Shown piece after piece: positions 45,360 to 57,809 of a stretch of 64,000 nucleotides of DNA. Source of the DNA: Schistosoma haematobium (taxonomy: Eukaryota > Platyhelminthes > Trematoda > Strigeidida > Schistosomatidae); the NCBI RefSeq assembly GCF_000699445.3, contig NC_067195.1:10592287-10656286 (forward strand). Direction: 5' to 3'. Under the pieces are notes generated by a model, which made no database searches, was not told where the DNA came from, and saw only the letters and a program-made list of their open reading frames with translations. Each line of letters opens with the position of its first letter. Position 1 is the first letter of the stretch. Position numbers and translations under genes: made by a program.

Positions 45360-47329
45360 GTAAGTTACCATGGTGATTATTATTATTTTTTTAAATTTTA
45401 AATAGACTGAATATTTTGTCTGAAAATGGCTTACTTTTTAAAAAAAAAATAAGATTTGTCGTCTAAGCAGTTGTTTATTAAGAAATGTAATTCTGAATAA
45501 TCCAAGATTAAGTAATATTGTGATATATGCTACTGATGTTGATAGATTTATAAGTAGTATGTATCATTAATTAAAAGTGAAATACCTGGAGGCAGAAAAT
45601 TAAGATTAAAGAAAAGAGAACGAGAACAAAGAATGATTGGTGTGGAAATGAAAGGGTAATGAAGTCTGAGACGATTGATTAATATTTGTAAAAGGAATAT
45701 TCAAGTTTGAGACAATTAATTGACATTTTGAAAATGAAGTGTTTACTGTATAGTTCTTAGACTTTACTAAGAAGTTCTGTAACTTTCAATAAAATCGATT
45801 GATTAACCAGGACTTAATGAAACCAAATAAGTAGCATAAAACGAGCTAAAAGCGAGTTGTCTTTGCTGAAATATTTTTTTTACAACCATTGGATGCTATA
45901 CGTATTGGAGAGTCTTGGAGGAAGTTTGGACAATTTCTTACAACAAAAGGATAACCGGAGAATACAATACAAAGAGACCGTCCAAACTTTTACTATTCTC
46001 ACAGCTGCAATATTTAAGACTTAGTGATATTATGTTTATTTTTGTACATGGACCTATGTCAACGTGACTAATTTAATGACTACGAAACCCAAAGGCAATG
46101 ATATCTAGAAAATGAGATGGCTTGAAAATATGAACATTTTGTACCAACCAGATCATTAACTTTTGTCAGGTCCTGGAGTATCGGCAAAGTCCTCTACAAT
46201 CCTATTTTACTCTGCTATGATACGATATCTCTGTCGACTGAAATGATATATGGTGGCCTCTGATAAAGAAGGAAATTCCTAATAAGTATACCATACTACT
46301 GGAGGTACTTCATTTGAAATAAGAGGGTCGTAAAGCATCATCACGTGAGGTGATCCCGAACGGTATCTACCAAGGATTCTACTGTTAACGTTTCAATTTA
46401 GATTTTTCATAAAGATATTAATAGAGTTCACTTTGTTTAACTTCGAACAGTGTAAAATTGAATAAGTATAAAGTGGTCATCAGGTTTATACGGTCTTTTA
46501 GCAACGATTTTGTTTTGATTGAAAGTCATACGAGCATTCCAAGAAAGTCCACAAATAATTAATACAAGTTTTACATAGGAAAATGTAAGTAAATGTTCTA
46601 CTGTTGATATGGTTTGAAACATAGTTGAGAAAAGTAAGGTGAAGTAGGTGAACGTGTAGGTCACTGTAATTTTAGATTTGTACTAAGGTTGATAAATATT
46701 CATCAAGGAAAACGATACAGCCATGGAAATTTTAATTAATATTCATCAACGTATTTATAAACCTCTCTTAGTTACTAGATGTCACATTGCACTTTAATCA
46801 AATTTTCGAAACATACATGTAATAGTTCTAAAAATTAAAATTGGTACTGGATGGTGGGAGACAGGCACAAAGATCTGTGATCATATACTATACATAAATG
46901 ACCACCTATCTATTCATGATGTGTGCAGACAGGGTTTGATCGAGACAAATATTTAAGAAACAAATAATTGATTAATTTCACATAATACACTGGGACTAGA
47001 TATAAATATCAATATAAAAAGGGCCTTCGAGGTTACTACATGATAATTTCCTCTTATTTACTTAACAGCACGAAGTTTTCAAACTGATCAAATTTAAATC
47101 TTCGACATGAAGTTATTTTCTTCATCTGAAAGTTCTCTACGTACTGATCAGTCTGAAAAAGTATCATTTCATTCGACAAAACAGCGGCAACAACAGAAAA
47201 ACACTAATAACGAGTTCATTAAGTCTTTAAGAAATTTCATTTTTGAAATTACAATCTATAATATCAACTTTGTAATCATTATTCAAAGATTTCATAAATT
47301 ATTCATAATAATTTCAATACTTTTTCAAG
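45360..47329 (+). other. Intron 16
   Basis: Contains one copy of the unclassified dispersed repeat (45515-45770). Bases 45780-47320 include GC-richer patches (46140-46400) that I cannot assign. A 114-codon open frame starting at 47107 overlaps exon 17 out of frame and is not called. Confidence 0.75.
45515..45770 (+). repeat. Unclassified dispersed repeat, copy 3
   Basis: gctactgatgttgatagatt, taagtagtatgtatcatta, agtgaaatacctggaggcag, agagaacgagaacaaagaatg and gagacaattaattgacattt appear in the same order as in 5370-5640 and 20355-20545. Confidence 0.5.
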
Positions 47330-47468
47330 ATTGTCCGGTTCAAATCTACTTGATTCGGTTCTGGCATGTGAAAATTGGTCAGAAATGGGAACAGCAGCTG
47401 TTATTCGTTCAATACTGGAAGCATTGGAGCATATTCATAATCAAGGAGTAGTTCATTATGATATTCAA
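47330..47468 (+). CDS. unc-89: Exon 17: kinase catalytic-loop approach
   Basis: Phase 2 in, phase 0 out. LSGSNLLDSVLACENWSEMG (helix D), then AVIRSILEALEHIHNQGVVH (helix E) and YDIQ. The catalytic loop reads H-Y-D-I-Q, so the usual H-R-D-x-K keeps its Asp but has Tyr for Arg and Gln for Lys. The next exon supplies PEN. Confidence 0.93.
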
Positions 47469-48821
47469 GTAATATTTGTTTATTCAATTAAAATTGTGAT
47501 TATGTATACATACTGATTGTGAGTTTTGTGGAACCGCTAAACGTTTTCTTTACAGCTGAGTTTCGGAGACCAGCAGTAGAGATAATTTAAGTCTTCTGTA
47601 GAGAATAATCTGGTGACCAAAAACCTAATTTGTCATTGATAACTCATGTTTCTTCTGTTTGATCCTTTTCCTTTCCTTTCCAAATAGCTTTTTTTCAGTC
47701 CCAACATAATATCCTGCTAATCTACTGAATTGAGGTTAGTATAGTGAACAACTGATGTGCTTGATACTTTTTTAGTTGCTTTCTCAGAAAGATTATGAAA
47801 ACACGTGAAATAAAAGGCTAAGACTATAGCTTAATTCATTTAAAATCACAGAATCTTCGAACGACACGTCTCTCATACTGCATATAGGTTCTTATGATTC
47901 ACATGGCTAATTTAAGCTAATATCCCTAAGAAGCTGAAAATTCAACCGATGTTTTATTTGATGCATTAAATGGAAGATGTGGTGGGAGGTGAGTAGAAAT
48001 ACCCTCCCCATTTTGTTTGCATATGTTGTAAGGACAGTACTGTGGCAAAGGCAAAACAAATAGTGCATTTCTACTGCTTTATTGGAAGTGTGGCCTAATT
48101 AACCGATACAAAAGTCATTGCATACTAACAAATTAAGCTTCAGGTATTTCAATATATTTAAAATCAAGAAGGTAGGAGAAAGCATTACAACGATAAAATT
48201 CCTGCCCGTCTAATCACAAGCCGAGTACTCTTACTTTACAAAATATCCTATAGATCAACTTAGGCAAATAATTGAAGTACGCTGATCAAAGATTTTTGAA
48301 ATCAACCAAGTATTAAAGTTTACTCATTTCATTTTTCAGTTATTATTCAAACAAATACAATCAGTTAAAATTCAATGGAACACATTAAACAGTATACCAA
48401 TTTTATTGCTAACCCAAGTCACAAGTGATATAATACTCAGAATAACTTTGTAACTTATGTGTTTATAAGCAACAATTTTTTGAGTTTACTAAACACAACC
48501 TGATGCTAGCACTTTATAGTTTTCTTCCCCACCAACCTTCCATCTTCAGTCTGTATTATCTTTAATTTAACTTGACAGTATTGTATTGGTCATATAAATT
48601 TAACATATAACTGACCAAATTATCTAAGTTATGCAAATTCGATCAATCAAATAAGAACACTACAAAATTATCAAGTACATAATAAAGTTTGTAACCCCCA
48701 AAATAAATTTATTTATCACCAAATTATATTTTAATGATAAAATAATATCTTTTGAACAAATTACAACTAAAGTTCAAATTATCATAAATTAAAACACGAT
48801 CTAAAATTTCTGCTTTTTTAG
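47469..48821 (+). other. Intron 17
   Basis: No gene or recognisable repeat. Confidence 0.7.
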
Positions 48822-49198
48822 CCTGAAAATCTACTTTTTGTAAAGAAAACAATCGACAACTATGATTGTGGAAATTCATCGGACAATCCTGATTTACTAC
48901 GGGCCCTTGCTTCTCTAGTAACTGATGTAGTGAGTCAAACAGATCGTCATAAAATGAATGTTTTCAGTAATTTGCTCAAAGTTACAGGATTTTCTGCAGC
49001 ACAAACGTATAATACTAATTCCCAAAATTGTGTAACATGTGTACTTCCATTACGGTACAGGCCGGAATATGTTTCTCCAGAAATTTTATTACTAATACAA
49101 CAAACTAATGGAACAGTTCCTGGAACTATTCACACTTATTCTGAAAATTTAGGTCCACCTTCAGATATATGGAGTCTCGGAGTATTAACGTATATCCT
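48822..49198 (+). CDS. unc-89: Exon 18: kinase activation segment, with a long insert
   Basis: Phase 0 in, phase 2 out. Starts PENLLFVKK (end of the catalytic loop with the Asn). An insert of about 55 residues follows, then NLLKVTGFSAAQTY where V-T-G-F stands in place of the D-F-G motif: the Mg-binding Asp is missing. Later RPEYVSPEILL corresponds to the A-P-E region and SDIWSLGVLTYI to helix F with the conserved Asp. The loss of the Asp of D-F-G marks this as a likely pseudokinase, as proposed for the first kinase of nematode UNC-89. Confidence 0.93.
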
Positions 49199-51265
49199 GT
49201 GAGTTTAATAAACAAAACAATCTAATTTAGCACTAAATAATTCAGTGTATAATTTCTAAACAATTAAAAAAGGATTTATTTTTGGATGGTTTTACCATTA
49301 AAAAATAAAACTATTTAGAAAAAAAACATATACTGTACACCATTGGATAAATATCCTGTTATAGTTTGTCACTAAATGATACGAGACTTTCAAGCTAGTG
49401 ATCTAACCTGAAAGTTCCAGGTTCCATGAAGAATGTATAACTAAAACTTCACATAGTATCCTATTCTAGTTACATGAATAGGTTTAAAAAGAGAAGCAAA
49501 CAATGCTTTCGTTGTTTAATATTATATAATAACTAGGTTTCAGGGATGTAAGTGATTCAACTAGAACCTTATAGCTTAATAGTAACATACTTATAAATTA
49601 GGCAGAAGGGAAATCCATATTATGCAAAAAAATTCTAAGTTAAGATGAAACAATTACACTGACCTTGGAGATCGTCAATGACTTCACAAATTATTGCAAC
49701 TTATAAGTCTGTTGAAGTTAATATTTATTTTAAAATCTTTCGGAGGAATATTTTTGATTGGCAATCTTCCTAGTAATGATAATGTTAATAGTTAAACAAA
49801 AACATGAACCTTTCTCTATACTGTCAATCACATTAATTTTTAATTACCACTATACTGCATCATTTGATTAGTTAGTTTGGTTTGAGTTTAAATTTCATGA
49901 ACTAGTAGTTCTTAACACAAAATCAGCTACTATATTGTTTAAAAAAACATTTGCTACCAACTATGTCAACTACTTATAAGTAGTAACATAACTAATTGAA
50001 AAGACTAATGACGCAAGTCATTTTAACTCAGCTTTTAATGATTTAATTTTTTTGTTCAGTAGCAAAACAACTAGTCGCTAAAATGTTGTTTGAATACTTT
50101 GACAGTTAGTAAAATGATTTTAAAAAAAACGGGTGAAATGCACTGGACTCAGATCATCGTAGGAAATGTAGAACAACGCTTACTGCTAAAAATGTTTAAA
50201 AAACTAATTCGTCAATGACAGTGGTATTGGTTTCCTCTTTGATCACAGGTTTTGTTTTATATTTATATTAGGCCGATGTATGATAAATGAACGTAAAGTT
50301 TTTATTGACATTGGGGGCTCTTATATAAACCCAATGATATTGTATTAACTGGTGGCTAGTTATGATAAATTTAATGTTTGGTCAAAACCTTAGACAGACT
50401 ACCAGTTCACATATATCCATGTACTTCTAACTGATTATTTCCAAATGCGACAAGATTTAAATTTTGCATTCAACTGTCAGTTACTATCAAAGGTAACACA
50501 AAATTCAGAATTCCTGAAAAATTTCACTTATGTATATCAAAATGGGGATGTGAAGATTGTTGAATTTGAGATCACTAGCCGATATAAGTTAAACAACCGT
50601 CGAAAACTTGGAAGTGATGGACAGTCGTTTGATTCTAGTACGAGACCCCTTAACAATGTGGATTCACGGCAACGCCGCCTGCATTTGGTCTCGCACGCGA
50701 ACGCCTAACCTCCAACCACCGAGTCAGGAACCCATGGTATTGAAGTCCAAATTCAATCAGTTCCCGATATTGTGCAACCATCTTTCATTGTCTTCAGTGG
50801 GTAAATTCTTCACGCTTAATACAGTTGAGCTCAATTGGTCAAGACATAATACTAGAACGCTGTAAATTTCCCCCCGATGCTGGTCATTACTGAGCACATG
50901 GCAATTATATCGTCCCTCCAGGTTTTCAATTGTTTTCTAAACAAGATCGGTTCGTGATCCCAACCATATGTTTTAGAAAGTAAGCTTAAAATTCATTATT
51001 CTGTCCAATAGCAATCAAATAATCTATATTCATTTCATGATAAAGAATTACCATATATTATGTTAATAAAAAACACAACTTTAGAAAATACAGTAAAACC
51101 ACTATTTGATAATAGTATATCCCTTACTTGATGTACCCCAGTATTTATCTAATGAATACAAAATGAAATAAAAACAGCCTTACAACATTTGGTTTAAATT
51201 GTATTTTGAATCGTGTTTTCATACAGTGTTCATTGATTTATCCCTGTTATTTCTATTATCTGTAG
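49199..51265 (+). other. Intron 18
   Basis: Contains a hammerhead-repeat fold-back at 50545-50965; bases 49210-50540 and 50970-51260 show nothing that I recognise. Confidence 0.75.
50545..50965 (-). repeat. Hammerhead tRNA-like repeat, fold-back
   Basis: A long minus copy (50545 to about 50905) with tRNA-like and spacer parts is followed by a short plus tail arm (ctccaggttttcaattg, gatcggttcgtgatccc). The ribozyme region on the - strand is decayed. Confidence 0.65.
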
Positions 51266-51421
51266 ACTTGCCGGTTGGCCTCCTTTTATTGATTATGAGA
51301 CAGGTAGTATTCTAACTGACGATATATTACAAGCTATTATTCCATTCGATGTACCAGAAATGGAAAATATTTCAAATGAAGGCAAAGATTTTATTTCACA
51401 ACTTTTACAAGCTGACCCTAC
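51266..51421 (+). CDS. unc-89: Exon 19: kinase C-lobe
   Basis: Phase 2 in and out. LAGWPPFIDYETGSILTDDI (helix F-G, the G-x-x-P-F motif), IPFDVPEMENISNEGKDFIS, QLLQADPT (helix H; usual pattern A-x-D-F-I-x-x-L-L-x-x-D-P). Well conserved. Confidence 0.94.
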
Positions 51422-52531
51422 GTAAGTGTTAGTATTGTGTAATTACTTGACATAGAACTGTACAATAAGGATTCATTTTCAAAACATTATTCCCTTGAAA
51501 TCTTTAGTATGAGTGAGATAATGTGTCCTAAAACAAACATCAGTGTATATCAACGAATTAATGATATGACGCTACTTTCAGATTGTCTTTTGGAAACGTA
51601 ACAGTAGCTGTATATAGTTACTGTACACATCAATGGAGTACTTTTGCTAGTAATGTATCCTTTAGGCTGAACGAAATTCGGAAGGTCCTTCCCATTCAGT
51701 TTGAGACTAATCATTTGGATGTACCTATTTTACTCACTAGCTCAGTAGATAACGCGTTGGGATTTGAAGCGAAGAGCACTGGATTCGAATCACTGAGTGA
51801 AGCTTAACACGGATGCAGGTAAATCTAGTTGACCAATTTCAAGAAAAATGCGTCTGGATTTTCATTGCTAGTTACTATCTTTAGTTAAAATACTTGTAAT
51901 TTGATGTCAATACTAAGGTAACGCGCTTAGCAGGTACATATGCTCATAATTACTTATCAAAATTAAATTCTTAACATCAACGGGAAGACCCAAATATTTA
52001 CAAACAAATAATATTTCCGAATTAAAAAATCATTCAGACGTGGATTTGATGAAAAAATGAGAAACCAAATCCTGTGTATGTGTTTTAATTAATTGTTTCA
52101 GTTTGCCCGTAAGGCAAAACCTCTAATCACTATTCATAGGGATTTGTTCTCCATAACCATCTATCTCAGAAAAACACAAATGAATCGGTTATATTTACTA
52201 TTATGTGTAGTAATAGTAGTAATATCGAATATATTATACTAGCTAATAAGTTCCCAGATCTAAGCAGTATGTTCTCTTAACAGGACTAAAGATAAAGAAC
52301 TCAATGCACACACTTGTATGTATTGTATTGAACTTTGAACTACACAGTAAAGTATGAGCAAAACATTTATTACTGTAAGAGAACACTACGGTTTTTGTTT
52401 TATGAAGCATAACAAAACAAAGCTTGAATAGAAATCGCTTTATTATAATATCAATGCATTATTAATATGGAAACTCGTTAATTTTAGACTTCAGTATATA
52501 AATGATAGATTAATATTTTGAAATCTTTCAG
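51422..52531 (+). other. Intron 19
   Basis: Contains a plus-oriented Sm-alpha-like repeat; bases 51890-52520 show nothing that I recognise. Confidence 0.75.
51640..51885 (+). repeat. Sm-alpha-like repeat, plus orientation
   Basis: The tRNA-like part is clear (actagctcagtagataacgc; ggattcgaatcac), followed by gatgcaggtaaatctag and a decayed ribozyme (GTTGACCA, AAGAAAAATG, GTCTGGATT). The only Sm-alpha copy whose tRNA-like part lies on the + strand. Confidence 0.7.
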
Positions 52532-52655
52532 AAAAAGACCTTCAGCTAAAGAATGTTTATCTCATCCATGGATTCAAATATTTTCACATTCTGAAAATAA
52601 ATCAGAATATATACTAAAAAAATTGAAGAAATATAAAGAGTTCTATAATTCAATA
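52532..52655 (+). CDS. unc-89: Exon 20: end of kinase and regulatory tail
   Basis: Phase 2 in, phase 0 out. KRPSAKECLSHPWIQIF is the last kinase subdomain (R-P-S-A-x-x-x-L-x-H-P-W). ILKKLKKYKEFYNSI is a basic helix similar to the start of tails after myosin light-chain-type kinases. Confidence 0.93.
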
Positions 52656-52721
52656 GTAAGTAAATAAATTGTTTTTAGATAGTTATTACCTTGAAGTGAG
52701 CAAGAATAAAGAATTAACTCA

Positions 52722-53150
52722 TGATTTCAACTATTCAACTTTCTAAGTTCTTCACAGAACACCTTCTGATAATAATCATTTTCTCATTAGTGACTGACTT
52801 CAAGAGACACTCCTGTAGTTCTAGTGAGAAGCCGTTACCAGTGGAGTTCAACAAGGTCTGTTGTGAGATATCAGCTCACTGACGACAACAGTGTACGGTG
52901 GCGCAATTTTGTGGATTGGTTGAAGTTAGACATCAAAACCATCGGATGCTGGTTGTCTCAGTGGTCTAGTGGTTAAGCGCTCGCGCGCGAGACTGACAGG
53001 TTTTGGGTTCGAATATCGCGGAGGGCGGGATCGTGGATGCACATTGCTGAGGAGTCCCACACTGGGAAGAAACGGCCGTTCAGTTCTTCCAGGTTTTCCA
53101 TGGTGGTTTAGCTTCGATTGGCTCATGATTTCAACTATTAAAACAAAGAA
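52722..53150 (+). repeat. Hammerhead tRNA-like repeat with spacer
   Basis: Begins with a tail end and complete spacer (gagaagccgttaccagtgg, tgtgagatatcagctcactg), then a whole unit from 52925 (box A-like tctcagtggtctagtggtta; gggttcgaatatcgcgg) to the tail at 53150. So the tail of a lost upstream unit precedes a full unit, as in a tandem array. Confidence 0.8.
53040..53085 (+). ncRNA. Hammerhead ribozyme-like motif
   Basis: CTGAGGA, helix II TCCC/GGGA, AGAAAC, and a GTT cleavage triplet. Helix I pairs ATTG with CAGT using one G-T pair. The base before GAAA is A instead of C, which removes the closing pair of helix II. Confidence 0.45.
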
Positions 53151-54470
53151 TAGGACAGAATAAAATGAATTCATTTTACTTACCTTTCTTGTTAACTTTC
53201 TTGATATTCTATAGAGTATTGTCAACAAGTAATTTAGTGATTTGAATGATTATACAACGAGGGGATTTTCCAGAAGATTCATACATATAAGTTATTTAAT
53301 GAATTCAGGTTATTCTACTTAATTGTTTGTTCTTGCTATCTACAATTTATGGAATTTTTTTAGCCATCTATTTATATATCCATCTACAAATATGTATTAT
53401 TAGTTTTTATTTGATATCAGTTAAAGCATTTAGAAACCAAATAGTGTTCAGCTTGTACTTCACTCGAATTTAAAATTATTTAAAAGACGTCCACCGCTTA
53501 ATATAATCCATAGATGAAAAAACTAACAATATTGAATAATCTCTTTGGAAATAAACAGAGTCTGAGAAGCTTTCTAGTTCACTACAATAAATAACATTGA
53601 AAAAATATATAGGTATACATCATATGTTTGTTTATAAATCAAAATGTGATCATACTACCTGTCGGTATTAGATTTAATTGAAATATCAGTCATGTGAAGC
53701 GAATTAATTATCTTTAAAAGCATATATTAACTGAAAAGTTAAGTGATTTTACATGCAGTTCTATGAGTCGTTGTTTGAGAGTAATACAAAGATGACTTAA
53801 TAAATTTCGCTGATAAGCTGACCAATGTCACATTTCAATCCATAACGTTCAGAAATATATGGCTAAAACCACTTAAAGATTATAAAATAGGCTGAGGATT
53901 AATAACTTGGTTGATTTCCAATGTTTATTATACAAGCAAATAATGATTCGGGTACTGGTAACTATTATCAGCTGATGGTTTCGATAATATATTATACTTA
54001 ACGTTATTAAGTAAATTCAATTTTTTCCTAAAAAAAAATCTTAATCTAAATATTTTAATTCCCCGTTGATGTAACTTTAAAATGTCAATAGAGTTTTATC
54101 TAACACAGATGTTTACTAATGTAGCATTCAATATACAAAAAAAACAAACTATTCTACCCAAAGAATTCATATTAATTACAATCTTCTTAAATGAATTCTA
54201 ATTAATTTAGACAATGGATAAGTAAAACTCATAGTTTTTTATGAAGTAAGACATTTCACAACCGGTATATTTTCTAAGTGTACTCAATTACATATTAACA
54301 TACCAAACAAATGTACTAGAAAGTTTTTGCAATGTATTTAGAAATAAAATCCTGTGATTTTCACTTTACTTTAAATAACATAATATCTACAGCGATCAAG
54401 GTGGATAAGTTTATTTTCACATATTTCCTGCACTTTTATTGTATATATTAATCTTTTTTTTATTTTTCAG

Positions 54471-54634
54471 CAACCAGTTTACATTATCAGTGATGAGAAA
54501 AATTATAATTCTGATTTGAAAAATCATTTAGCTTCTATGATAAGGCAGCCAACTCCAAGTGAAGATACAGAAAGTGTACTTTCTTCGCGATCATCATCAA
54601 TTCTTGGTTTACGAGAAAGTTCCGAGCCATACAG
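54471..54634 (+). CDS. unc-89: Exon 21: Ser-rich inter-kinase linker
   Basis: Phase 0 in, phase 2 out. QPVYIISDEKNYNSDLKNHL, then RQPTPSEDTESVLSSRSSSI and LGLRESSEPYR. No domain; many Ser and acidic residues suggest a disordered, possibly phosphorylated linker. Its place is set by phase fit and a good acceptor (ttatttttcag). Confidence 0.85.
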
Positions 54635-56234
54635 GTAAAACAAATATTGGAAAAGTTTCTCATCAGTTACTAATAAACGACTTGTGAAAATTAATTCGTT
54701 TGTTCTCAATGCTATTTTATCGATTTATTAGGATCATTCTTTGGATTTACAATATGTTCATGATGTAACAAAGGAATCTAATAAGATTTATATTTTCTCA
54801 GGTGATACAACTGGTAGATACGATAATAGACTGGGCACAATAGACCAACATGTTAGATAGTAGAGTAGATTATTATACCATCACACTAGATCACGTGATA
54901 CACCAATACACAATTCCGATTAACCATTGAGAACAAGATAATGTAAACCAAAATAACCTTTCATTTACACAGTGTAAAATCCCAAATCCAGTTTGGTGAA
55001 ATCAGTAGTAGTAAAGAGTTCACAGTTGTATTTTGTGTCTTATACATAAGGGATAGCTAAGTCTCTATCTCCACTCATCAACCAATATCGGATCACTAAT
55101 CTATGAATTAGTTTACCGTTTACCCACTGATTTTTAAATAATAATGGGCCTTTATCATTTCAACATTTGTGTATATATGCAGACACCTTTGTATATCTAT
55201 TAACGGTGGTTTCAAGTCTCCAGAATAGGCACTGCTACAAAAGCAATGTTATTATATTACCTTTTTTCAGCTAGCCAATCAGACGATCAAGAACTCAATG
55301 TGTATGACTCACAGTCATTTGATATAATTATCATATCAGTAAATGACGAATATAAATACTGGTAAAACTAATTATATGGTTGTCATAAATTAATCTTAGT
55401 AGGTGTATCATTAAAATTTCAGGAAGAAACAACTATGCAGTCCTCCCCAGTTTTTAATGATATTCAATGATATCCCGACCAAAGTCAGTCTGTGATGACT
55501 GTCATCTGTAAAATGAATAACTCTCTTCAAAACTCTTTTATAGTTCGCATAAAATTAACTGTAATTTGGCTCAAATTATCAGCTTCAGATAAACCATGAA
55601 GCGAACATTTATCCTGCATATCATTTTGATTGATCAGATCTCCAATTTCATTCAATTTAGATAAAAGCATACACATTTCAGTTCGAAATACACCAAAACG
55701 ATCACTAAAGTTTCATTGGCTAGACACTACTACAATTGCTTCTTGAATCCAAACATAATATCAAGAACAATAACTAATCAGACTAATCAAACGTTTTTGT
55801 CCACGTATTTCAATATTTGTTATAATTTAAATTCAGAATACGTATTTTTTCCCATCTTGGAGTTGGTAAAACAATCGGAATATGAAACCATGTACTAACA
55901 ATGTATACATTTAGGAACTCCATACGTCAGACGAGAATGAAGGTTTATTCAGAACATACCATCTAATCTGAGATTCTAACCTTTGAATAAAACAATAATA
56001 ATTGAAGAGATTTTTTGTAGTCATCCACTTACTCAAAAAGATTAAATACTCCTTCTACAAGAAACGCCAACAAATTTCACTATTATGTTTAACATTCTAA
56101 ATACTTCACTGAGTAATCACAGTTACAAATGGGGTGAGACATATAAATCCGATAATGACAACGGCTAAATTTATTATATGCTATTTCCTTTAAAAATATT
56201 TCCTTTGACTAAATAATTCCTTTTTTTCTGGAAG
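54635..56234 (+). other. Intron 21
   Basis: No gene or recognisable repeat. Confidence 0.7.
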
Positions 56235-56515
56235 TGAATCTCAATCACAACTGCTTGATCGATATGAGGCACATGATTTTATTGATGAAAGATTTATAAT
56301 TCCACCAAACACCAATATTCCTACTGCAGACGACGCGTCGGAAATAATTGAGCAGAAATTCAATTTACAAAGACAAAATACTCTTACAGAAGCTACTTCC
56401 TTAGAAGAATCAACTTATACATTAATAAAAGAACAAGAAAAATCATCAGTGAATCCTGATCAAGAAAATCAACCCACTTCAGTAAAACGTAATGAGATTG
56501 GAAATAAATTTAGTG
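56235..56515 (+). CDS. unc-89: Exon 22: acidic inter-kinase linker
   Basis: Phase 2 in, phase 1 out (gtaggt at 56516). Contains LLDRYEAHDFIDERFIIPPN near the start and then an acidic, Gln/Glu/Thr-rich stretch (EATSLEESTYTLIKEQEKSS). No domain. The acceptor ctggaag at 56234 is less pyrimidine-rich just before AG but follows a T-run; it is the one that fits the phase. Confidence 0.8.
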
Positions 56516-56951
56516 GTAGGTCGTCTTTAATAATTTTTGTAAAAAAAACTTGAAATCAAAAAATGAGAAATATTTTAATTACACTGTGTTCATTTCCATG
56601 ATATGCTACTTGTGTCAGTTTTAAATGAGTGAAACGTTCGCTTGTTGTTTATATTATTGGTAATTTAAACTTACAGCCCTACATTTTCTCAGTGGCATAT
56701 TTTAACAGATTATTACTTTTTTCTATTAAGTAACCAATTGAAATTGAGAGAAATCAAGAGCTTTTAGGAATAACTGAAAGATTTCTTAGTACGAAATAAC
56801 TAACCCCTTTGAATTCAAGAAGCAGTCACTTACATACTAATCTGAATACTTGTATTATATTGAATTTCATTCATTTAGATGTGATAAAAACTGTATCAAT
56901 TTCAATCAACACTGATTTTTAAAAAAACGATTTTTTTTTCTCTTTATTTAG
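56516..56951 (+). other. Intron 22
   Basis: AT-rich, no recognisable element. Confidence 0.8.
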
Positions 56952-57323
56952 TCCCAGTGTTTGCTAGTCTACTTCGAGATGCATATTTCAGCATCCATAC
57001 AAGAGAAGTGAGATTTACTTGTCAACTTGCTAGTGCTCCCTACCTTCCAGAGGGTATTAGTGATTATGAAGAAATTATCAGTGAAATATATCCAACCGGC
57101 TTGAATTTTAATAAAATCACTAGTTCTTCGGCTGCTGCCGCATGGTACTTAGATGGTTGTTTACTCTCCGATGGCCCAGGTGTTAGTTTAGGTGTAGAAC
57201 AAGGAGGATGGTTATGGCTTTGTTTAAGTGATCTTCGTCCGGAACAAGATCGCAGTGTTATTGAATGCGTGGTAAGAAATCGTGCTGGAAAATCAAGAAC
57301 AAAAGCACGACTTTTATTTAGTG
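56952..57323 (+). CDS. unc-89: Exon 23: Ig domain after kinase 1
   Basis: Phase 1 in and out, 124 residues. PVFASLLRDAYFSIHTREVR, FTCQLASAP (strand B Cys), an insert of about 35 residues, AWYLDGCLLSD (strand C Trp), WLWLCLSDLRPEQDRSVIEC and VVRNRAGKSRTKARL. The usual Y-x-C becomes V-I-E-C. Corresponds to the Ig domain between the two kinases of UNC-89-type proteins. Confidence 0.93.
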
Positions 57324-57534
57324 GTAAGTTTCAATGGTCTCCATTTTTCGTAATTTGTACTTTAATTTAAATAATCCTATTTTTCATAAGTAATGTATTG
57401 TGCATCATGATCCCAATCACTTCATTCAAATATCTAGTCGTTTTGCCATTGCACAAGTTATCCCCAATCTATACTTTGTATTTTTTGTGAGATACATGAA
57501 ATGTTAGTATCAAACTTATTTTTCTTTATTACAG

Positions 57535-57663
57535 ATATGCCGAAACCCCCTGGTCGACCAGGTCTTATCGATATTCGTCCTACAGAAGCATTGATTAGTT
57601 GGCTATCTTCAACATCAGACTCGAATGAAGATCTGATTTATCGCCTTGATATCAAATATTCAG
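57535..57663 (+). CDS. unc-89: Exon 24: first half of the post-kinase FN3 domain
   Basis: Phase 1 in and out. MPKPPGRPGLIDIRPTEALI and SWLSSTSDSNEDLIYRLDIK show the FN3 start P-x-x-P-x-x-P, strand-B Trp and strand-C Tyr. Completed by exon 25 after a 3.1-kb intron. The Met is internal. Confidence 0.93.
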
Positions 57664-57761
57664 GTAAAAATATCCTTATATAAAAAGATACTATTTTGAC
57701 TGTGACAGACAATAATTGTGCTTATTTATGTAAAAAGTTACCTTGACCAAATATAAAAACG

Positions 57762-57763
<2 letters not shown>

Positions 57764-57805
<42 letters not shown>
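57764..57805. repeat. (AT)n microsatellite
   Basis: About 21 AT units. Confidence 0.9.

Positions 57806-57809
<4 letters not shown>

Larger units (their letters stand above)
52656..54470 (+). other. Intron 20
   Basis: Contains a hammerhead repeat at 52722-53150; bases 53170-54460 are AT-rich with nothing that I recognise. Confidence 0.75.
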
